From Kerstersia gyiorum (GTDB lineage Bacteria; Pseudomonadota; Gammaproteobacteria; Burkholderiales; Burkholderiaceae_B), in the NCBI RefSeq assembly GCF_004216755.1, contig NZ_SGWZ01000006.1, positions 62,001-126,000 of the forward strand: 64,000 nucleotides of DNA. The letters are read 5' to 3'. Shown in pieces: positions 54,424 to 63,091 of this stretch. The notes beneath the pieces are model-generated. The model made no database searches and had not been told where the DNA came from. It worked only from the letters and a program-made list of their open reading frames with translations. How positions within the stretch are numbered: the first letter of the stretch is position 1; the number at the start of each line of letters is the position of its first letter. The position numbers and the translations under genes are program-made.

Positions 54424-56415
54424 TCAATCCCGCGCCAGCGCTTCGACCGGGTCCAACCGCGACGCATTGCGCGCCGGCAGGAAGCCGAATACCACGCCGA
54501 TGGCCGTGGCGCTGGCAAAAGCCGTCAACATGGCCGGCACTGAATAGATCATTTCCAGCCCGATGCCGGCACGCCGCACCAGCTCACCCAGCCCCAACGA
54601 CAGAAGAATGCCCGCCAGGCCACCCAGCAGGCACACCAGCACCGCCTCGATCAGGAACTGGCGCATGATGTCTGCCCGCCTGGCGCCCACGGCCATGCGC
54701 ACGCCGATCTCGCGGGTGCGCTCCGTTACCGAAACCAGCATGATGTTCATCACGCCGATTCCGCCCACCACCAGGGAAATCAGGGCAATGGTGGAAATCA
54801 GCAGGGTCAGCGCGCGCGTGGTGCGCTCCACCGTCTGGCGGATGGAATCCATATTGAAGGTGAAGAAATCGCGCACGCCGTGGCGCTGCTCCAGGAAGGC
54901 CACGATCTGCCTTTCGGCATCTTCCACCGCGAAGGCATCGTCCACGCGCACCGTAATGCTGCGCAGCGACTGGCTGCCGGTCAGGCGCGCCATCGCAGCG
55001 GTATAAGGAATCCACACCCGCAAGTTCTCTCCGCCCATGCCATTGAAGACGCTGTCGCCCTCGGCAACGACACCGATCACGCGGACCGGCAGCTGCCCCA
55101 GGAACAGGGTCTTGCCCAGCGGGTCCTCGTCGCCGAACAGTTCGCGGCGGGTGTTGGCATCTATCACGGCCTCCTGCGCCATCGTGCGTATGCTTTCACC
55201 ATCGAAGATACGCCCGGCCTGCAAGGCCAGGCCATTGACGCGGAAATATTGGTCCCCGACCCCGGCCGCGACGCCCAGCCGCGCCACATTGCCATAGCGC
55301 AACCCGACCGTCTGGCTGACATCCGGCGTCACGCTGTCCGCATACAGCTGTCCGGCCAGCGCCTCCGCATCCGCTCCCACCAGGGTGCGGATCTCTCCGG
55401 CACGTTCATCGCCAAAGCCCTGCCCTGGGAATATCTGGATGGTATCGGTGCCCATGGCATTGATATCGCTCAGCACCTTGTCGCGTGTACCCTGACCCAG
55501 CGCCACGACGGACACGACCGCGGCAATGCCGATGACGATGCCCAGCATGGTGAGGGCCGCGCGCAGCCGGTGGGCATTGAGTGACACCAGGGCCATGCGC
55601 AGCGCCTCGGCAAAACGCGTCAGCCACCCGGCGCCCTGGCGGCGCGGCGCCTGCGCCGGCAGCAGCACATCCTGTCCTTGCGGGGCCGCGACGGCAACCA
55701 CCTGAGGCACAGCCTCGGCATCCTGGACGGCTTCCGTCTTGCGATCGACCACGATGGCGCCATCGCTGATCTCAATGATGCGCCGCGCATGGGCGGCCAC
55801 GCCCATGTCATGCGTCACGATGATCACCGTATGCCCTGCTGCATTGAGGGCCTTGAGGATATCCATGACTTCGCGGCCGGAATGGGTATCCAGCGCACCG
55901 GTCGGTTCATCGGCCAGGATGACCTCGCCGCCATTCATCAGGGCGCGGGCGATGCTCACGCGCTGCTGCTGGCCGCCGGAAAGTTGCGCCGGCCGGTGCG
56001 ACAGACGATCGCCCATGCCCAGGCGCTGCAGCAAGGCCGCTGCGCGGGCACTGCGCTGGGCGCCGCCGGCGCCGGCATAGACCGCCGGAATTTCCACATT
56101 GGCCAAGGCATCCAGCGCCGGCAGCAGGTGGTAGCGCTGAAAAATGAAGCCGAAGCGCTCGCGGCGCAGCGCCGCCAGTTCATCGGCATCCATCTGGCGC
56201 GTGTCCCGGCCATCCACGCAATAACTGCCGCGCGACGGACGGTCCAGGCAACCCAGCACGTTCATCAGTGTGGATTTACCCGAGCCCGACGCCCCGACGA
56301 TGGCCAACATTTCGCCGGCCTCTATGCGCAATGAAACGCCGCGCAGCGCGGCAACGGTTTCCTCGCCGGCGTTGAATTCGCGCCAGACGTCCTGCAGTTC
56401 CAGCAGCGCGCCCAC
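54424..56415 (-). CDS. macB: MacB-type ABC transporter (ATPase plus permease)
   Basis: 663 residues with GTG start at 56415, immediately after the macA TAA. N-terminal ATPase (about 1-235): Walker A GASGSGKSTLMN, LSGGQQQRVSIARAL, VILADEPTGALD. Then a membrane helix at about 285, a large periplasmic domain, and three C-terminal helices (about 540-650; GGIGVMNIMLVSVTERTREIG is the MacB/FtsX loop). With MacA and a TolC-like channel it expels macrolides, peptides or siderophores in mechanotransmission fashion. No TolC gene is next to it. Confidence 0.93.
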   Translation of the reverse strand: MGALLELQDVWREFNAGEETVAALRGVSLRIEAGEMLAIVGASGSGKSTLMNVLGCLDRPSRGSYCVDGRDTRQMDADELAALRRERFGFIFQRYHLLPALDALANVEIPAVYAGAGGAQRSARAAALLQRLGMGDRLSHRPAQLSGGQQQRVSIARALMNGGEVILADEPTGALDTHSGREVMDILKALNAAGHTVIIVTHDMGVAAHARRIIEISDGAIVVDRKTEAVQDAEAVPQVVAVAAPQGQDVLLPAQAPRRQGAGWLTRFAEALRMALVSLNAHRLRAALTMLGIVIGIAAVVSVVALGQGTRDKVLSDINAMGTDTIQIFPGQGFGDERAGEIRTLVGADAEALAGQLYADSVTPDVSQTVGLRYGNVARLGVAAGVGDQYFRVNGLALQAGRIFDGESIRTMAQEAVIDANTRRELFGDEDPLGKTLFLGQLPVRVIGVVAEGDSVFNGMGGENLRVWIPYTAAMARLTGSQSLRSITVRVDDAFAVEDAERQIVAFLEQRHGVRDFFTFNMDSIRQTVERTTRALTLLISTIALISLVVGGIGVMNIMLVSVTERTREIGVRMAVGARRADIMRQFLIEAVLVCLLGGLAGILLSLGLGELVRRAGIGLEMIYSVPAMLTAFASATAIGVVFGFLPARNASRLDPVEALARD

Positions 56416-57621
56416 TTAGCGGCCTCCCGGCGGGCCATGCGGTGCCTTCAACCCGCCGCCGGTCTTGCGGGCGGCTTCGCCGACAATGACTTCGTCCGTC
56501 TCGTCCAACCCGTCGATGATCTGCACATGGGCCTTGTTATCCATGCCCACCTGCACCACTTTCTCCTCCGCCGTGCCCTTGGCATCCAGCACCCGCACGA
56601 CGGCCTTGCCCGCGCCTTCACGGCGCACCACGGCGGCCGAAGGCAGCAGCCAGACATCGCTGGCTTCCTCGAAGACGATACCGACCTTGGCGGTCATGCC
56701 TATGCGTAGCGCGCCTTCAGGATTGTCGACATCGAACAGGCCGTTGTAATAGACGGCGGCACTGGTACTGGAAGTGCCGGTAGTGACGGCATGGGAGTCG
56801 TCCTTCATGATCAGCGCCTCGGGCGCCGGCTCGACGGCGCGCAACAGGGCGCGGTATTCCCTGCCCGGTTCGCCCAGGATGGAAAAGCGCACCGCCATGC
56901 CAGGCCGCACGCGCACGACATCGGCTTCGGAAATCTGCGCCTTGACGGTCATGGAATCCAGCGCGGCCACCTTGATGATGGTGGGCGCCTGCTGCACCGC
57001 GCTGACGGTCTGTCCTTCCTTGGCAACAATCGCCACCACCACGCCATCCATGGGCGAGGTAATACGCGTGTAGTCCAGGTCGACCCGTGCGCTGTCGATA
57101 TCCACACGCGCCTGGTCCAGCTGCGCCCGGGCCTGCACCAGCTCGGCCTGCGCCACGTCCAGCGCCGACTTGGCGTGATCCAGCCCTTCGCGCGTGCCCG
57201 ATCCCGTACGCGCCAGTTGCTGCTGGCGATCGTAATCGCGCTGCGCCTGGCTCAGGCGCGCATTGCGCGCCGCAACCTGGGCCTGCGCCAGTTCCAGCGC
57301 AGCCGTCGCCTTGCGCACCGCGTTCTGCTGCGGCAGCGAATCAATCTGCGCAACCAGTTGCTGGTTCGCTACCGGGTCCCCCAGCTTCACTTTCAGGGAT
57401 TCGATGCGCCCCGATACCTGGGCGCCCACGCTGACCTGCTCGGACGCCTCCAGAATGCCGCTGGCCAGGACTTCGTTCTGGATATCCCCTCGCGCCATGC
57501 GCGCCGTGACATAGCTGGCGCCTTCGTCCGCTCCCGGCCACAACCACCACGCCAGCAACAAAAGCAGCACCGCCGCCCCCGCCCATCGGCCCCGCTTCCG
57601 GAACCTCTTCTGCTCTGCCAT
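56416..57621 (-). CDS. macA: MacA-type periplasmic adaptor
   Basis: 401 residues of the HlyD/MFP family: N-terminal membrane anchor (about 15-32, GAAVLLLLLAWWLWPG), lipoyl half-motifs around a long coiled-coil hairpin (about 95-190; ALELAQAQVAARNARLSQAQ on one arm), and beta-barrel and proximal domains (DYTRITSPMDGVVVAI, ALIMKDDSHAVTT). The C-terminus is Gly/Pro/His-rich. It bridges MacB and the outer-membrane channel. First gene of macAB. Confidence 0.93.
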   Translation of the reverse strand: MAEQKRFRKRGRWAGAAVLLLLLAWWLWPGADEGASYVTARMARGDIQNEVLASGILEASEQVSVGAQVSGRIESLKVKLGDPVANQQLVAQIDSLPQQNAVRKATAALELAQAQVAARNARLSQAQRDYDRQQQLARTGSGTREGLDHAKSALDVAQAELVQARAQLDQARVDIDSARVDLDYTRITSPMDGVVVAIVAKEGQTVSAVQQAPTIIKVAALDSMTVKAQISEADVVRVRPGMAVRFSILGEPGREYRALLRAVEPAPEALIMKDDSHAVTTGTSSTSAAVYYNGLFDVDNPEGALRIGMTAKVGIVFEEASDVWLLPSAAVVRREGAGKAVVRVLDAKGTAEEKVVQVGMDNKAHVQIIDGLDETDEVIVGEAARKTGGGLKAPHGPPGGR

Positions 57622-58260
57622 CCCGTCACCGCTTTATCCGGTTACTGCCATTCAAGGCAGCGAAAACACGTATCATACTTAAGTGGCTGGCCACTCGTGC
57701 TCGCCCCAAGTGCCAGACCTCAAGTGCCCGGTCGCATGCGGCAGCGCCCGGCACCGGCTGCCGCAACAGCCCTGTATGTCGCGCACGGGCCTGGCCCCAG
57801 CGCAGCGGCAGCGTCCCGCCGCCCGGACAGCAGACAACGCGCCGCCAAAGTGTGGTTTCCCCGCCACCATTTCACTGTATTGCCCACAAGCGCCTGCCCA
57901 CCGGCCCCCCACTCGCGCCACGATCACCGATGCGCCGCCCCCCAGGCTCAAGCCGCTCGAACGCAACATGGGAAGTCTGTGCAAAGCACGCGCAGCAGCC
58001 CTGGCGCCCGCTTTGCAGGCACTGCCGGGCCCAGACGCGCGCACGCGTTATTGCCGCGCAAGCCGCTTATATCCTTGCATCAAGGTAAAAATAATCTTTA
58101 TATAACCATTATTTATATCCAATTCATGCATTAGAGGACTATCTTTATGCTCATACGCCGCGTTGCAGCATGCCGCATCCTGCTTGCAGCGGCGCGAAAA
58201 GCCCGGTTTTCCGCTGCGGCGGGAACCAGATTGCCAGTCATTACCTGATCGCCTATCGCC
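57622..58260. other. 639-base region between macA and chaC, no clear gene
   Basis: The left 450 bases are GC-rich with only unsupported open frames. At 58075-58135 the DNA turns abruptly A/T-rich (TTGCAT, then AATAATCTTTATATAACC and ATTATTTATATCC), which is probably a promoter for chaC. A 33-codon frame beginning MLIRRVAACRILLAAA (58148-58249) has a GAGG site and could be a leader peptide, but I do not call it. The macA promoter must lie near the left end; I cannot place it. Confidence 0.45.
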
Positions 58261-58911
58261 GTGACCACCCTTGTCATGACCGGAGCCCGCTCCGCCCACA
58301 TTCCGCTCTGGACACCAGAACAGCTGCAGGCATCGCAGGATGCGCTGCTGTCTCAGCGCGCCCCTGGCGAAGATATATGGATCTACGCCTATGGCTCGCT
58401 GATCTGGCGCCCCGACTTCCAGTTTGTCGAACGCCGTGCCGCCACCCTGGTGGGGCATCACCGTGCGCTGTGCCTGTGGTCCTGCATCAACCGCGGCACG
58501 CCGGAGCAACCCGGCCTGGTATTCGGACTGGACTTGGGCGGTTCCTGCCGCGGCATGGCCTACCGCATCGAGGCCAGCCAGATCGACAACGTCTTCCCGC
58601 GCCTGTGGCAACGCGAGATGTCCACCGGCTGCTACCAGCCGCGCTGGCTGCGCTGCCGCAGCGAACACGGCGATATCCGTGCGCTGTCCTTCGTGATGAA
58701 TCGCAGCCATCCGGGCTATATCACCGGCCTGAGCCAGGAAGAACAGGTTTCCATCATCCTGAATGCGTCGGGCTCCTGCGGCCCGTGCTCGGACTACGTG
58801 CTTGAAACCGCCAAGGCGCTGCGCCAGGCCAATATCCGCGACGCCCGCCTCGACCAGCTGGCCTACCGCCTGGAACCTGCGCTGCGCGCCCGCCAGGCGC
58901 TGGCAGCCTGA
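58261..58911 (+). CDS. chaC: ChaC-like gamma-glutamylcyclotransferase
   Basis: 216 residues from GTG 58261, or 211 from ATG 58276; neither has a good ribosome site. The family substrate loop is YGSLIWRP (44-51 of the longer form), and the putative catalytic glutamate is in RLWQREM. Homologues act on glutathione, releasing 5-oxoproline and Cys-Gly. It contains SGSCGPCSDYV near the C-terminus, as in bacterial ChaC. No operon partner is obvious; 140 bases separate it from pdxH. Confidence 0.9.
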   Translation: MTTLVMTGARSAHIPLWTPEQLQASQDALLSQRAPGEDIWIYAYGSLIWRPDFQFVERRAATLVGHHRALCLWSCINRGTPEQPGLVFGLDLGGSCRGMAYRIEASQIDNVFPRLWQREMSTGCYQPRWLRCRSEHGDIRALSFVMNRSHPGYITGLSQEEQVSIILNASGSCGPCSDYVLETAKALRQANIRDARLDQLAYRLEPALRARQALAA

Positions 58912-59051
58912 GAACGTCTCCCATCCGTCCACCGGTCAAGCCCCCAGGGTCCTGGCCGGTAAAAGCCGGTGCGCGCCCGTGCTTTGCTGCCCCAGGCGCG
59001 CCCGCCGTTATACACTCGGGATATCCCGACTCTCATCTATGACGCCGCATC

Positions 59052-59684
59052 ATGTCTATTGCCGACCTGCGCCAGACTTATAGCCGCGACACCCTGCTGG
59101 AACAGGATCTCGCCCCGACTCCCCTCGAACAATTCGAACGCTGGTTCCAGCAAGCCCAGCAGGGCGAGGTCGCGGAACCCAACGCCATGACACTGGCCAC
59201 GGCCGATGCCCAAGGCCGTCCGGATGCCCGCATCGTCCTGGTCAAGGGCGTCGATGAGCGCGGCTTCACCTTCTTCACCAACCGCGAATCCCGCAAGGGC
59301 CAGGAACTCGCTGCGCAACAACGCGCCTGCCTGCTGTTCTTCTGGCAACCGCTGCAGCGCCAGGTTCGCATCGAAGGCACCATTGAATGGCTGCCGGATG
59401 CCGAATCTGACGCCTACTATCACAGCCGGCCGCTGGATTCGCGCCTGGGTGCGTGGGCCTCGCAGCAAAGCAGCACCACAACGCGCGACGCCCTGGAAGC
59501 CGCCTTCGAGGCCGCCCGCGCCAAGTACGGCGATGAGCCGCCGCGTCCACAGCACTGGGGCGGCTACCTGGTACGCCCCGAAGCCGTCGAGTTCTGGCAA
59601 GGCCGTCCTTCGCGCCTGCATGACCGGCTGCGTTATGAACGCCAGGCCGACGGCCAGTGGGCCGTCCGCCGCCTGGCCCCCTGA
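59052..59684 (+). CDS. pdxH: Pyridoxamine 5'-phosphate oxidase
   Basis: 210 residues, standard length. FMN split-barrel fold with [37 protein letters not shown] and [10 protein letters not shown]; the C-terminal dimerisation end has [16 protein letters not shown], the PNPOx signature, and closes with RRLAP. It makes pyridoxal 5'-phosphate from PNP or PMP with oxygen. PLP enzymes in this window (Alr, PabC) depend on this product in general. Confidence 0.95.
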   Translation: MSIADLRQTYSRDTLLEQDLAPTPLEQFERWFQQAQQGEVAEPNAMTLATADAQGRPDARIVLVKGVDERGFTFFTNRESRKGQELAAQQRACLLFFWQPLQRQVRIEGTIEWLPDAESDAYYHSRPLDSRLGAWASQQSSTTTRDALEAAFEAARAKYGDEPPRPQHWGGYLVRPEAVEFWQGRPSRLHDRLRYERQADGQWAVRRLAP

Positions 59685-59776
59685 AGCACCAGGGGCCTGC
59701 GCCCCTGCCTGCCCGATCTCCGCCGTGCGCGCGACGGCCCATGCGCTCTCGCGCTTTACCCTGCAAGCCCCCAACC

Positions 59777-60289
59777 ATGACCTCTGACCAGCCCGATTTC
59801 GATTCCGCCCACTTCCGCGCCACACTGGGCCGTTTTGCGACGGGCGTGACCGTCATCACCACCACCTTGCCCGACGGCAAGCCCGTCGGCGTGACAATCA
59901 GCTCGTTCAATTCGGTGTCTCTGGCGCCGCCCCTGGTGCTCTGGAGCCTGATGCAATCCTCGCACCTGCTGGACCTGTTCACCAACGGCCAACGCTATGT
60001 GATCAATGTCCTGTCGCACCAGCAACAGGAACTCGCCATGCGCTTTGCCCGCGGCCCCAGCGAAGCGCGCTATGACGGTCTGCAGGATCTGCGCACCGAG
60101 GCAGGCACACCCTGGCTGGGCCCGGATTGTGCCGCGTGGATGGAATGCCGCCCGCATTCCCAGCATGCCGCCGGCGATCACATGGTACTGATCGGCAAAG
60201 TTGAACGCTGCGCCCATGGCGAAAATGCGCCTTTGATTTATCATCGCGGCAACTTCAGCCTGACGCCTGCCGTCGGCGCTGCCGCCTGA
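59777..60289 (+). CDS. Flavin reductase-like domain protein
   Basis: 170 residues from ATG 59777. FMN-binding split barrel of the flavin reductase type: FRATLGRFATGVTVITTT, VGVTISSFNSVSLAPPLVLWSL, YVINVLSHQQQELAMRFAR, and C-terminal YHRGNF. Homologues are NAD(P)H:flavin oxidoreductases that supply reduced flavin to two-component monooxygenases; no monooxygenase is nearby, so the partner is unknown. 92 bases after pdxH, possibly co-transcribed. Confidence 0.88.
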   Translation: MTSDQPDFDSAHFRATLGRFATGVTVITTTLPDGKPVGVTISSFNSVSLAPPLVLWSLMQSSHLLDLFTNGQRYVINVLSHQQQELAMRFARGPSEARYDGLQDLRTEAGTPWLGPDCAAWMECRPHSQHAAGDHMVLIGKVERCAHGENAPLIYHRGNFSLTPAVGAAA

Positions 60290-60373
60290 ACCCGCGCGCC
60301 GCTGCCTCGGCGCCGGACTTTGCCTGTAACAAGCGGCCGCCACCGCCGCCCATTCATAACAATATTGCCGACC

Positions 60374-61228
60374 ATGTCGCACCAAGACTACATACTGACC
60401 CTTTCCTGCCCTGACCGCACCGGCATCGTTTATCACGTCAGCCAACTGCTGTACCGCCATCATTGCAACATCCTCGATTCGCAACAGTTCGGCGACGAAG
60501 ACACGCAGCGCTTCTTCCTGCGCGTGCACTTCCGCCAACCCATCGGCAGCGATCACGCGGAACTGCGCAGCCAGATGGAACAGGTCGGTTCGCAATTCGC
60601 CATGGAATGGCAGCTGCACGATGCCCAGCGTCGTTCGCGCCTGCTGATCATGGTCAGCAAGCAGGGACACTGCCTCAATGACCTGCTGTTCCGCACGCGC
60701 AGCGGCCAGCTGCCAGTGGACATCGCCGCCGTGGTTTCCAACCACAATGACTACGCCAACCTGACGGCCTCATACGGCATCCCCTTCCATCACCTGCCGG
60801 TCACCGCGGACACCAAGGCGCAGCAGGAACAGCAGATCCTGGACATCATCGCCGCCGAGAAAGTCGATCTGGTCGTCCTGGCGCGCTACATGCAGATCCT
60901 GTCGCCCGAACTGTGCCGCGCCCTGTCCGGCCGCGCCATCAACATCCACCACAGCTTCCTGCCCAGCTTCAAGGGTGCGCGCCCGTACCATCAGGCGCAC
61001 CAGCGCGGCGTCAAGATCATCGGCGCCACCGCTCACTACGTCACGGAAGACCTGGACGAAGGTCCCATCATCGAGCAGGACATCGCTCGCGTGGACCACA
61101 CCCTCACCCCCTCGGATCTCACCCAGGTGGGCAGCGACATCGAATCGCTGGTGTTGTCGCGTGCCGTGCGCAGCCATGTTGAGCACCGCATCCTGCTCAA
61201 CAACAACCGTACGGTTGTCTTCCGCTGA
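60374..61228 (+). CDS. purU: Formyltetrahydrofolate deformylase
   Basis: 284 residues from ATG 60374. N-terminal ACT domain (about 5-85; LSCPDRTGIVYHVSQLLY), then a formyltransferase-like hydrolase domain with NIHHSFLPSFKGARPYHQA and IGATAHYVTEDLDEGPII, which carry the catalytic Asn, His and Asp. It hydrolyses 10-formyl-THF to formate and THF, balancing one-carbon pools and supplying formate for PurT. A TetR gene follows 14 bases later. Confidence 0.94.
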   Translation: MSHQDYILTLSCPDRTGIVYHVSQLLYRHHCNILDSQQFGDEDTQRFFLRVHFRQPIGSDHAELRSQMEQVGSQFAMEWQLHDAQRRSRLLIMVSKQGHCLNDLLFRTRSGQLPVDIAAVVSNHNDYANLTASYGIPFHHLPVTADTKAQQEQQILDIIAAEKVDLVVLARYMQILSPELCRALSGRAINIHHSFLPSFKGARPYHQAHQRGVKIIGATAHYVTEDLDEGPIIEQDIARVDHTLTPSDLTQVGSDIESLVLSRAVRSHVEHRILLNNNRTVVFR

Positions 61229-61242
61229 CGCCGGGAAGCGCC

Positions 61243-61932
61243 ATGACCCAGCCGTCCGACGCTACGCCGCGTCCCGAGCCCAAGGGCAAGAACAAGACCG
61301 GCCGTACCAATGATCCCAAAAGGACCATGCAGGACATCATCGAGGTCGCGACGCAGGAGTTCGCCCGCAAGGGCCTGACCGGCGCGCGCATCGACGAGAT
61401 CGCGGCGCTTACGCGCACCAGCAAGCGCATGATCTATTACTACTTCGAGAACAAGGAAGGCCTGTACGTGGCCGTGCTCGAAGCGGTCTACCGGCGCCTG
61501 CGCAGCATCGAAAACGAACTGCACCTCGATGACCTGGACCCGCAGGCGGCCATGCGCCGCCTGGTGGAATTCACCTTCGACTACCATTATTCGAACCCGG
61601 ACTTCGTGCGCCTGGTGATGACCGAGAACATCCATAACGGCGTGTATCTGGCGCGTTCCCGCATCATCCAGGAACTGAACATCCCGGCCATCAATTCGGT
61701 CAGCGCCGTCTACGAGCGTGGCGTCGCGCAAGGCCTGTTCCGCCCCGGCCTGCTGCCCATAGACCTGCACCACTCGATCAGCGCGCTGTGCTTCTTCAAT
61801 GCGTCCAACCAGAGCACGTTTTCGCTGGTGTTCAAGCGTGATTTCAGCGACCCCGCGATCCAGGCCGCCAGGCGCGAGGAGGCGGTGGACATGATGATCC
61901 GCTACGTGCGCCGCCACCCCGACATGGATTGA
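61243..61932 (+). CDS. TetR/AcrR-family transcriptional regulator
   Basis: 229 residues: a Lys/Arg-rich extension, then the TetR helix-turn-helix (about 28-75; LTGARIDEIAALTRTSKRMIYYYFENKEGLY), then a helical ligand domain. It probably shares a transcript with purU, but an imperfect palindrome (62054-62067) before the downstream dehydrogenase gene is a candidate target, which would make quinate/shikimate or an aromatic compound a possible ligand. A terminator follows the stop. Confidence 0.9.
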   Translation: MTQPSDATPRPEPKGKNKTGRTNDPKRTMQDIIEVATQEFARKGLTGARIDEIAALTRTSKRMIYYYFENKEGLYVAVLEAVYRRLRSIENELHLDDLDPQAAMRRLVEFTFDYHYSNPDFVRLVMTENIHNGVYLARSRIIQELNIPAINSVSAVYERGVAQGLFRPGLLPIDLHHSISALCFFNASNQSTFSLVFKRDFSDPAIQAARREEAVDMMIRYVRRHPDMD

Positions 61933-61940
61933 TTTTTCCC

Positions 61941-61970
61941 AGGGCCGCTTATGCGGCCCTGTTCTTTTTC
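61941..61970 (+). terminator. Rho-independent terminator after the TetR gene
   Basis: AGGGCCGC-TTAT-GCGGCCCT followed by GTTCTTTTTC, starting 8 bases past the stop codon. Confidence 0.85.
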
Positions 61971-62053
61971 CAGGCTGCCATTCCGGGATATCCCGGCCTT
62001 GAAGCCCCTCTCTGCGTTCTTGTGCTTATCGCTTTTATCCCTCAAAATATAAA

Positions 62054-62067
62054 ACTAACTAGTTCGT
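62054..62067. promoter_or_regulatory. Palindrome upstream of the dehydrogenase, possible TetR operator
   Basis: ACTAACTAGTTCGT has perfect core AACTAGTT and outer AC/GT symmetry. It lies in an A/T-rich promoter-like stretch 44 bases before the dehydrogenase start and just after the TetR gene's terminator. Confidence 0.5.
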
Positions 62068-62110
62068 ATATTATTGAATCCAGGCAGCGCACCCACTACC
62101 CAGACGAATC

Positions 62111-63016
62111 ATGTCCCAGATCCCTTCCGCTCTCCAGGCCCAGTCTTCCGCTCCGCGTGCCAGCTATCTGCTCGGCCTCATCGGCTCCGGCATCCAGCTT
62201 TCCATGACGCCCGCGCTGCACGAGGAAGAAGCACGCAACCAGGGAATGAAACTGCATTACCAGCTTATCGACCTGGATCGTTCGCCGCGCCAGGACGGCG
62301 CGCTGCCTGAGCTGCTGGAAGCGGCCCGCGTCATGGATTTCGCCGGGCTCAACATTACCTATCCATGCAAGCAGATCATCCTGCCCCTGCTAGACAGCCT
62401 GTCGGCCGACGCCGAAGCCATGGGTGCGGTGAATACCGTGGTCATCCGCGACGGCAAGCTGCATGGCCACAATACCGATGGCTCAGGCTGGCGCTGGGGC
62501 ATCCAGCGTCATTTACCGGATGCCAACCTGGATCATGTCGTCCTGCTGGGCGCGGGCGGCGCGGGCGCTGCCATCGCCCATACCATCATTCAGATGGGTG
62601 CGCGTTCGTTGCGCATCGTCGATGCCGACCCGCAGCGTGCCGGCGCGCTGGCGGCTGAACTCAACCGCCAATACCGCACGCATGCCGCACGAGCGGAAGC
62701 CAGCGCCGCTGCCGCGCTGGAAGGTGCCTGCGGCCTGGTGCATGCCACCCCGACCGGCATGGCGAAACTGCCTGGCCTACCGTTGGATGCTGCGCTGCTG
62801 CATCCCGGCCTGTGGGTATCGGAAATCGTCTATTCGCCACTGGAAACCGAGCTGCTCGCAGCCGCCAAGCGCGCAGGCTGCCGCACCGTAGCTGGCACTG
62901 CCATGGCTGTGGGCCAGGCCGTCGATGCCTTCCGTCTCTTCACCGGCCGCGAACCGGATGCTGACCGCATGGAGCGCCACATCCAGACGCTGATCCACGC
63001 ACGCAACAATCAATAA
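62111..63016 (+). CDS. aroE: Quinate/shikimate-type dehydrogenase (AroE family)
   Basis: 301 residues. GLIGSGIQLSMTPALHEEEARNQG, the catalytic lysine in LNITYPCKQ, NTDGSGW, the Rossmann motif LLGAGGAGAAIAH and the closing GTAMAVGQAVDAF. The opening GSGIQLSMTPxxHE wording is that of the NAD-dependent catabolic quinate/shikimate dehydrogenases (YdiB/QsuD-like) more than biosynthetic AroE, which usually starts VIGxPIxHSxSP. Own promoter, next to a TetR regulator, agrees with an inducible catabolic role. Symbol is by family only. Confidence 0.82.
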   Translation: MSQIPSALQAQSSAPRASYLLGLIGSGIQLSMTPALHEEEARNQGMKLHYQLIDLDRSPRQDGALPELLEAARVMDFAGLNITYPCKQIILPLLDSLSADAEAMGAVNTVVIRDGKLHGHNTDGSGWRWGIQRHLPDANLDHVVLLGAGGAGAAIAHTIIQMGARSLRIVDADPQRAGALAAELNRQYRTHAARAEASAAAALEGACGLVHATPTGMAKLPGLPLDAALLHPGLWVSEIVYSPLETELLAAAKRAGCRTVAGTAMAVGQAVDAFRLFTGREPDADRMERHIQTLIHARNNQ

Positions 63017-63041
63017 AAAAAGCGCTGGCAAACCCCAGCGC
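63017..63041. terminator. Bidirectional terminator between convergent genes
   Basis: AAAAAAAGCGCTGG...CCAGCGC (stem 63022-63028 with 63035-63041). The reverse strand gives a T7 run after the stem, so it best terminates the minus-strand Sua5 gene; forward it is followed only by CTTTGC. Confidence 0.7.
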
Positions 63042-63057
63042 CTTTGCAAGCATCACG

Positions 63058-63082
63058 ACAGGCCGCCCATCGGGCGGCCTGT
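63058..63082. terminator. Second hairpin between the convergent genes
   Basis: ACAGGCCGCCC and GGGCGGCCTGT form a perfect 11-bp stem with a 3-base loop, 10 bases beyond the Sua5 stop. No T-run; it may add to the adjacent terminator. Confidence 0.5.
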
Positions 63083-63091
63083 TCGCATCCA

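Noticed and set aside
54424..57621. A TolC-type outer-membrane gene to complete the macAB operon
   Set aside because: Neither flank encodes one; the downstream gene is tcdA and upstream is a gene-free region. The channel must be elsewhere.
58148..58249. 33-codon leader-like frame before chaC
   Set aside because: It has a GAGG site but no hydrophobic or attenuation-type codon pattern that would make it convincing, and it sits in an uncertain promoter region.
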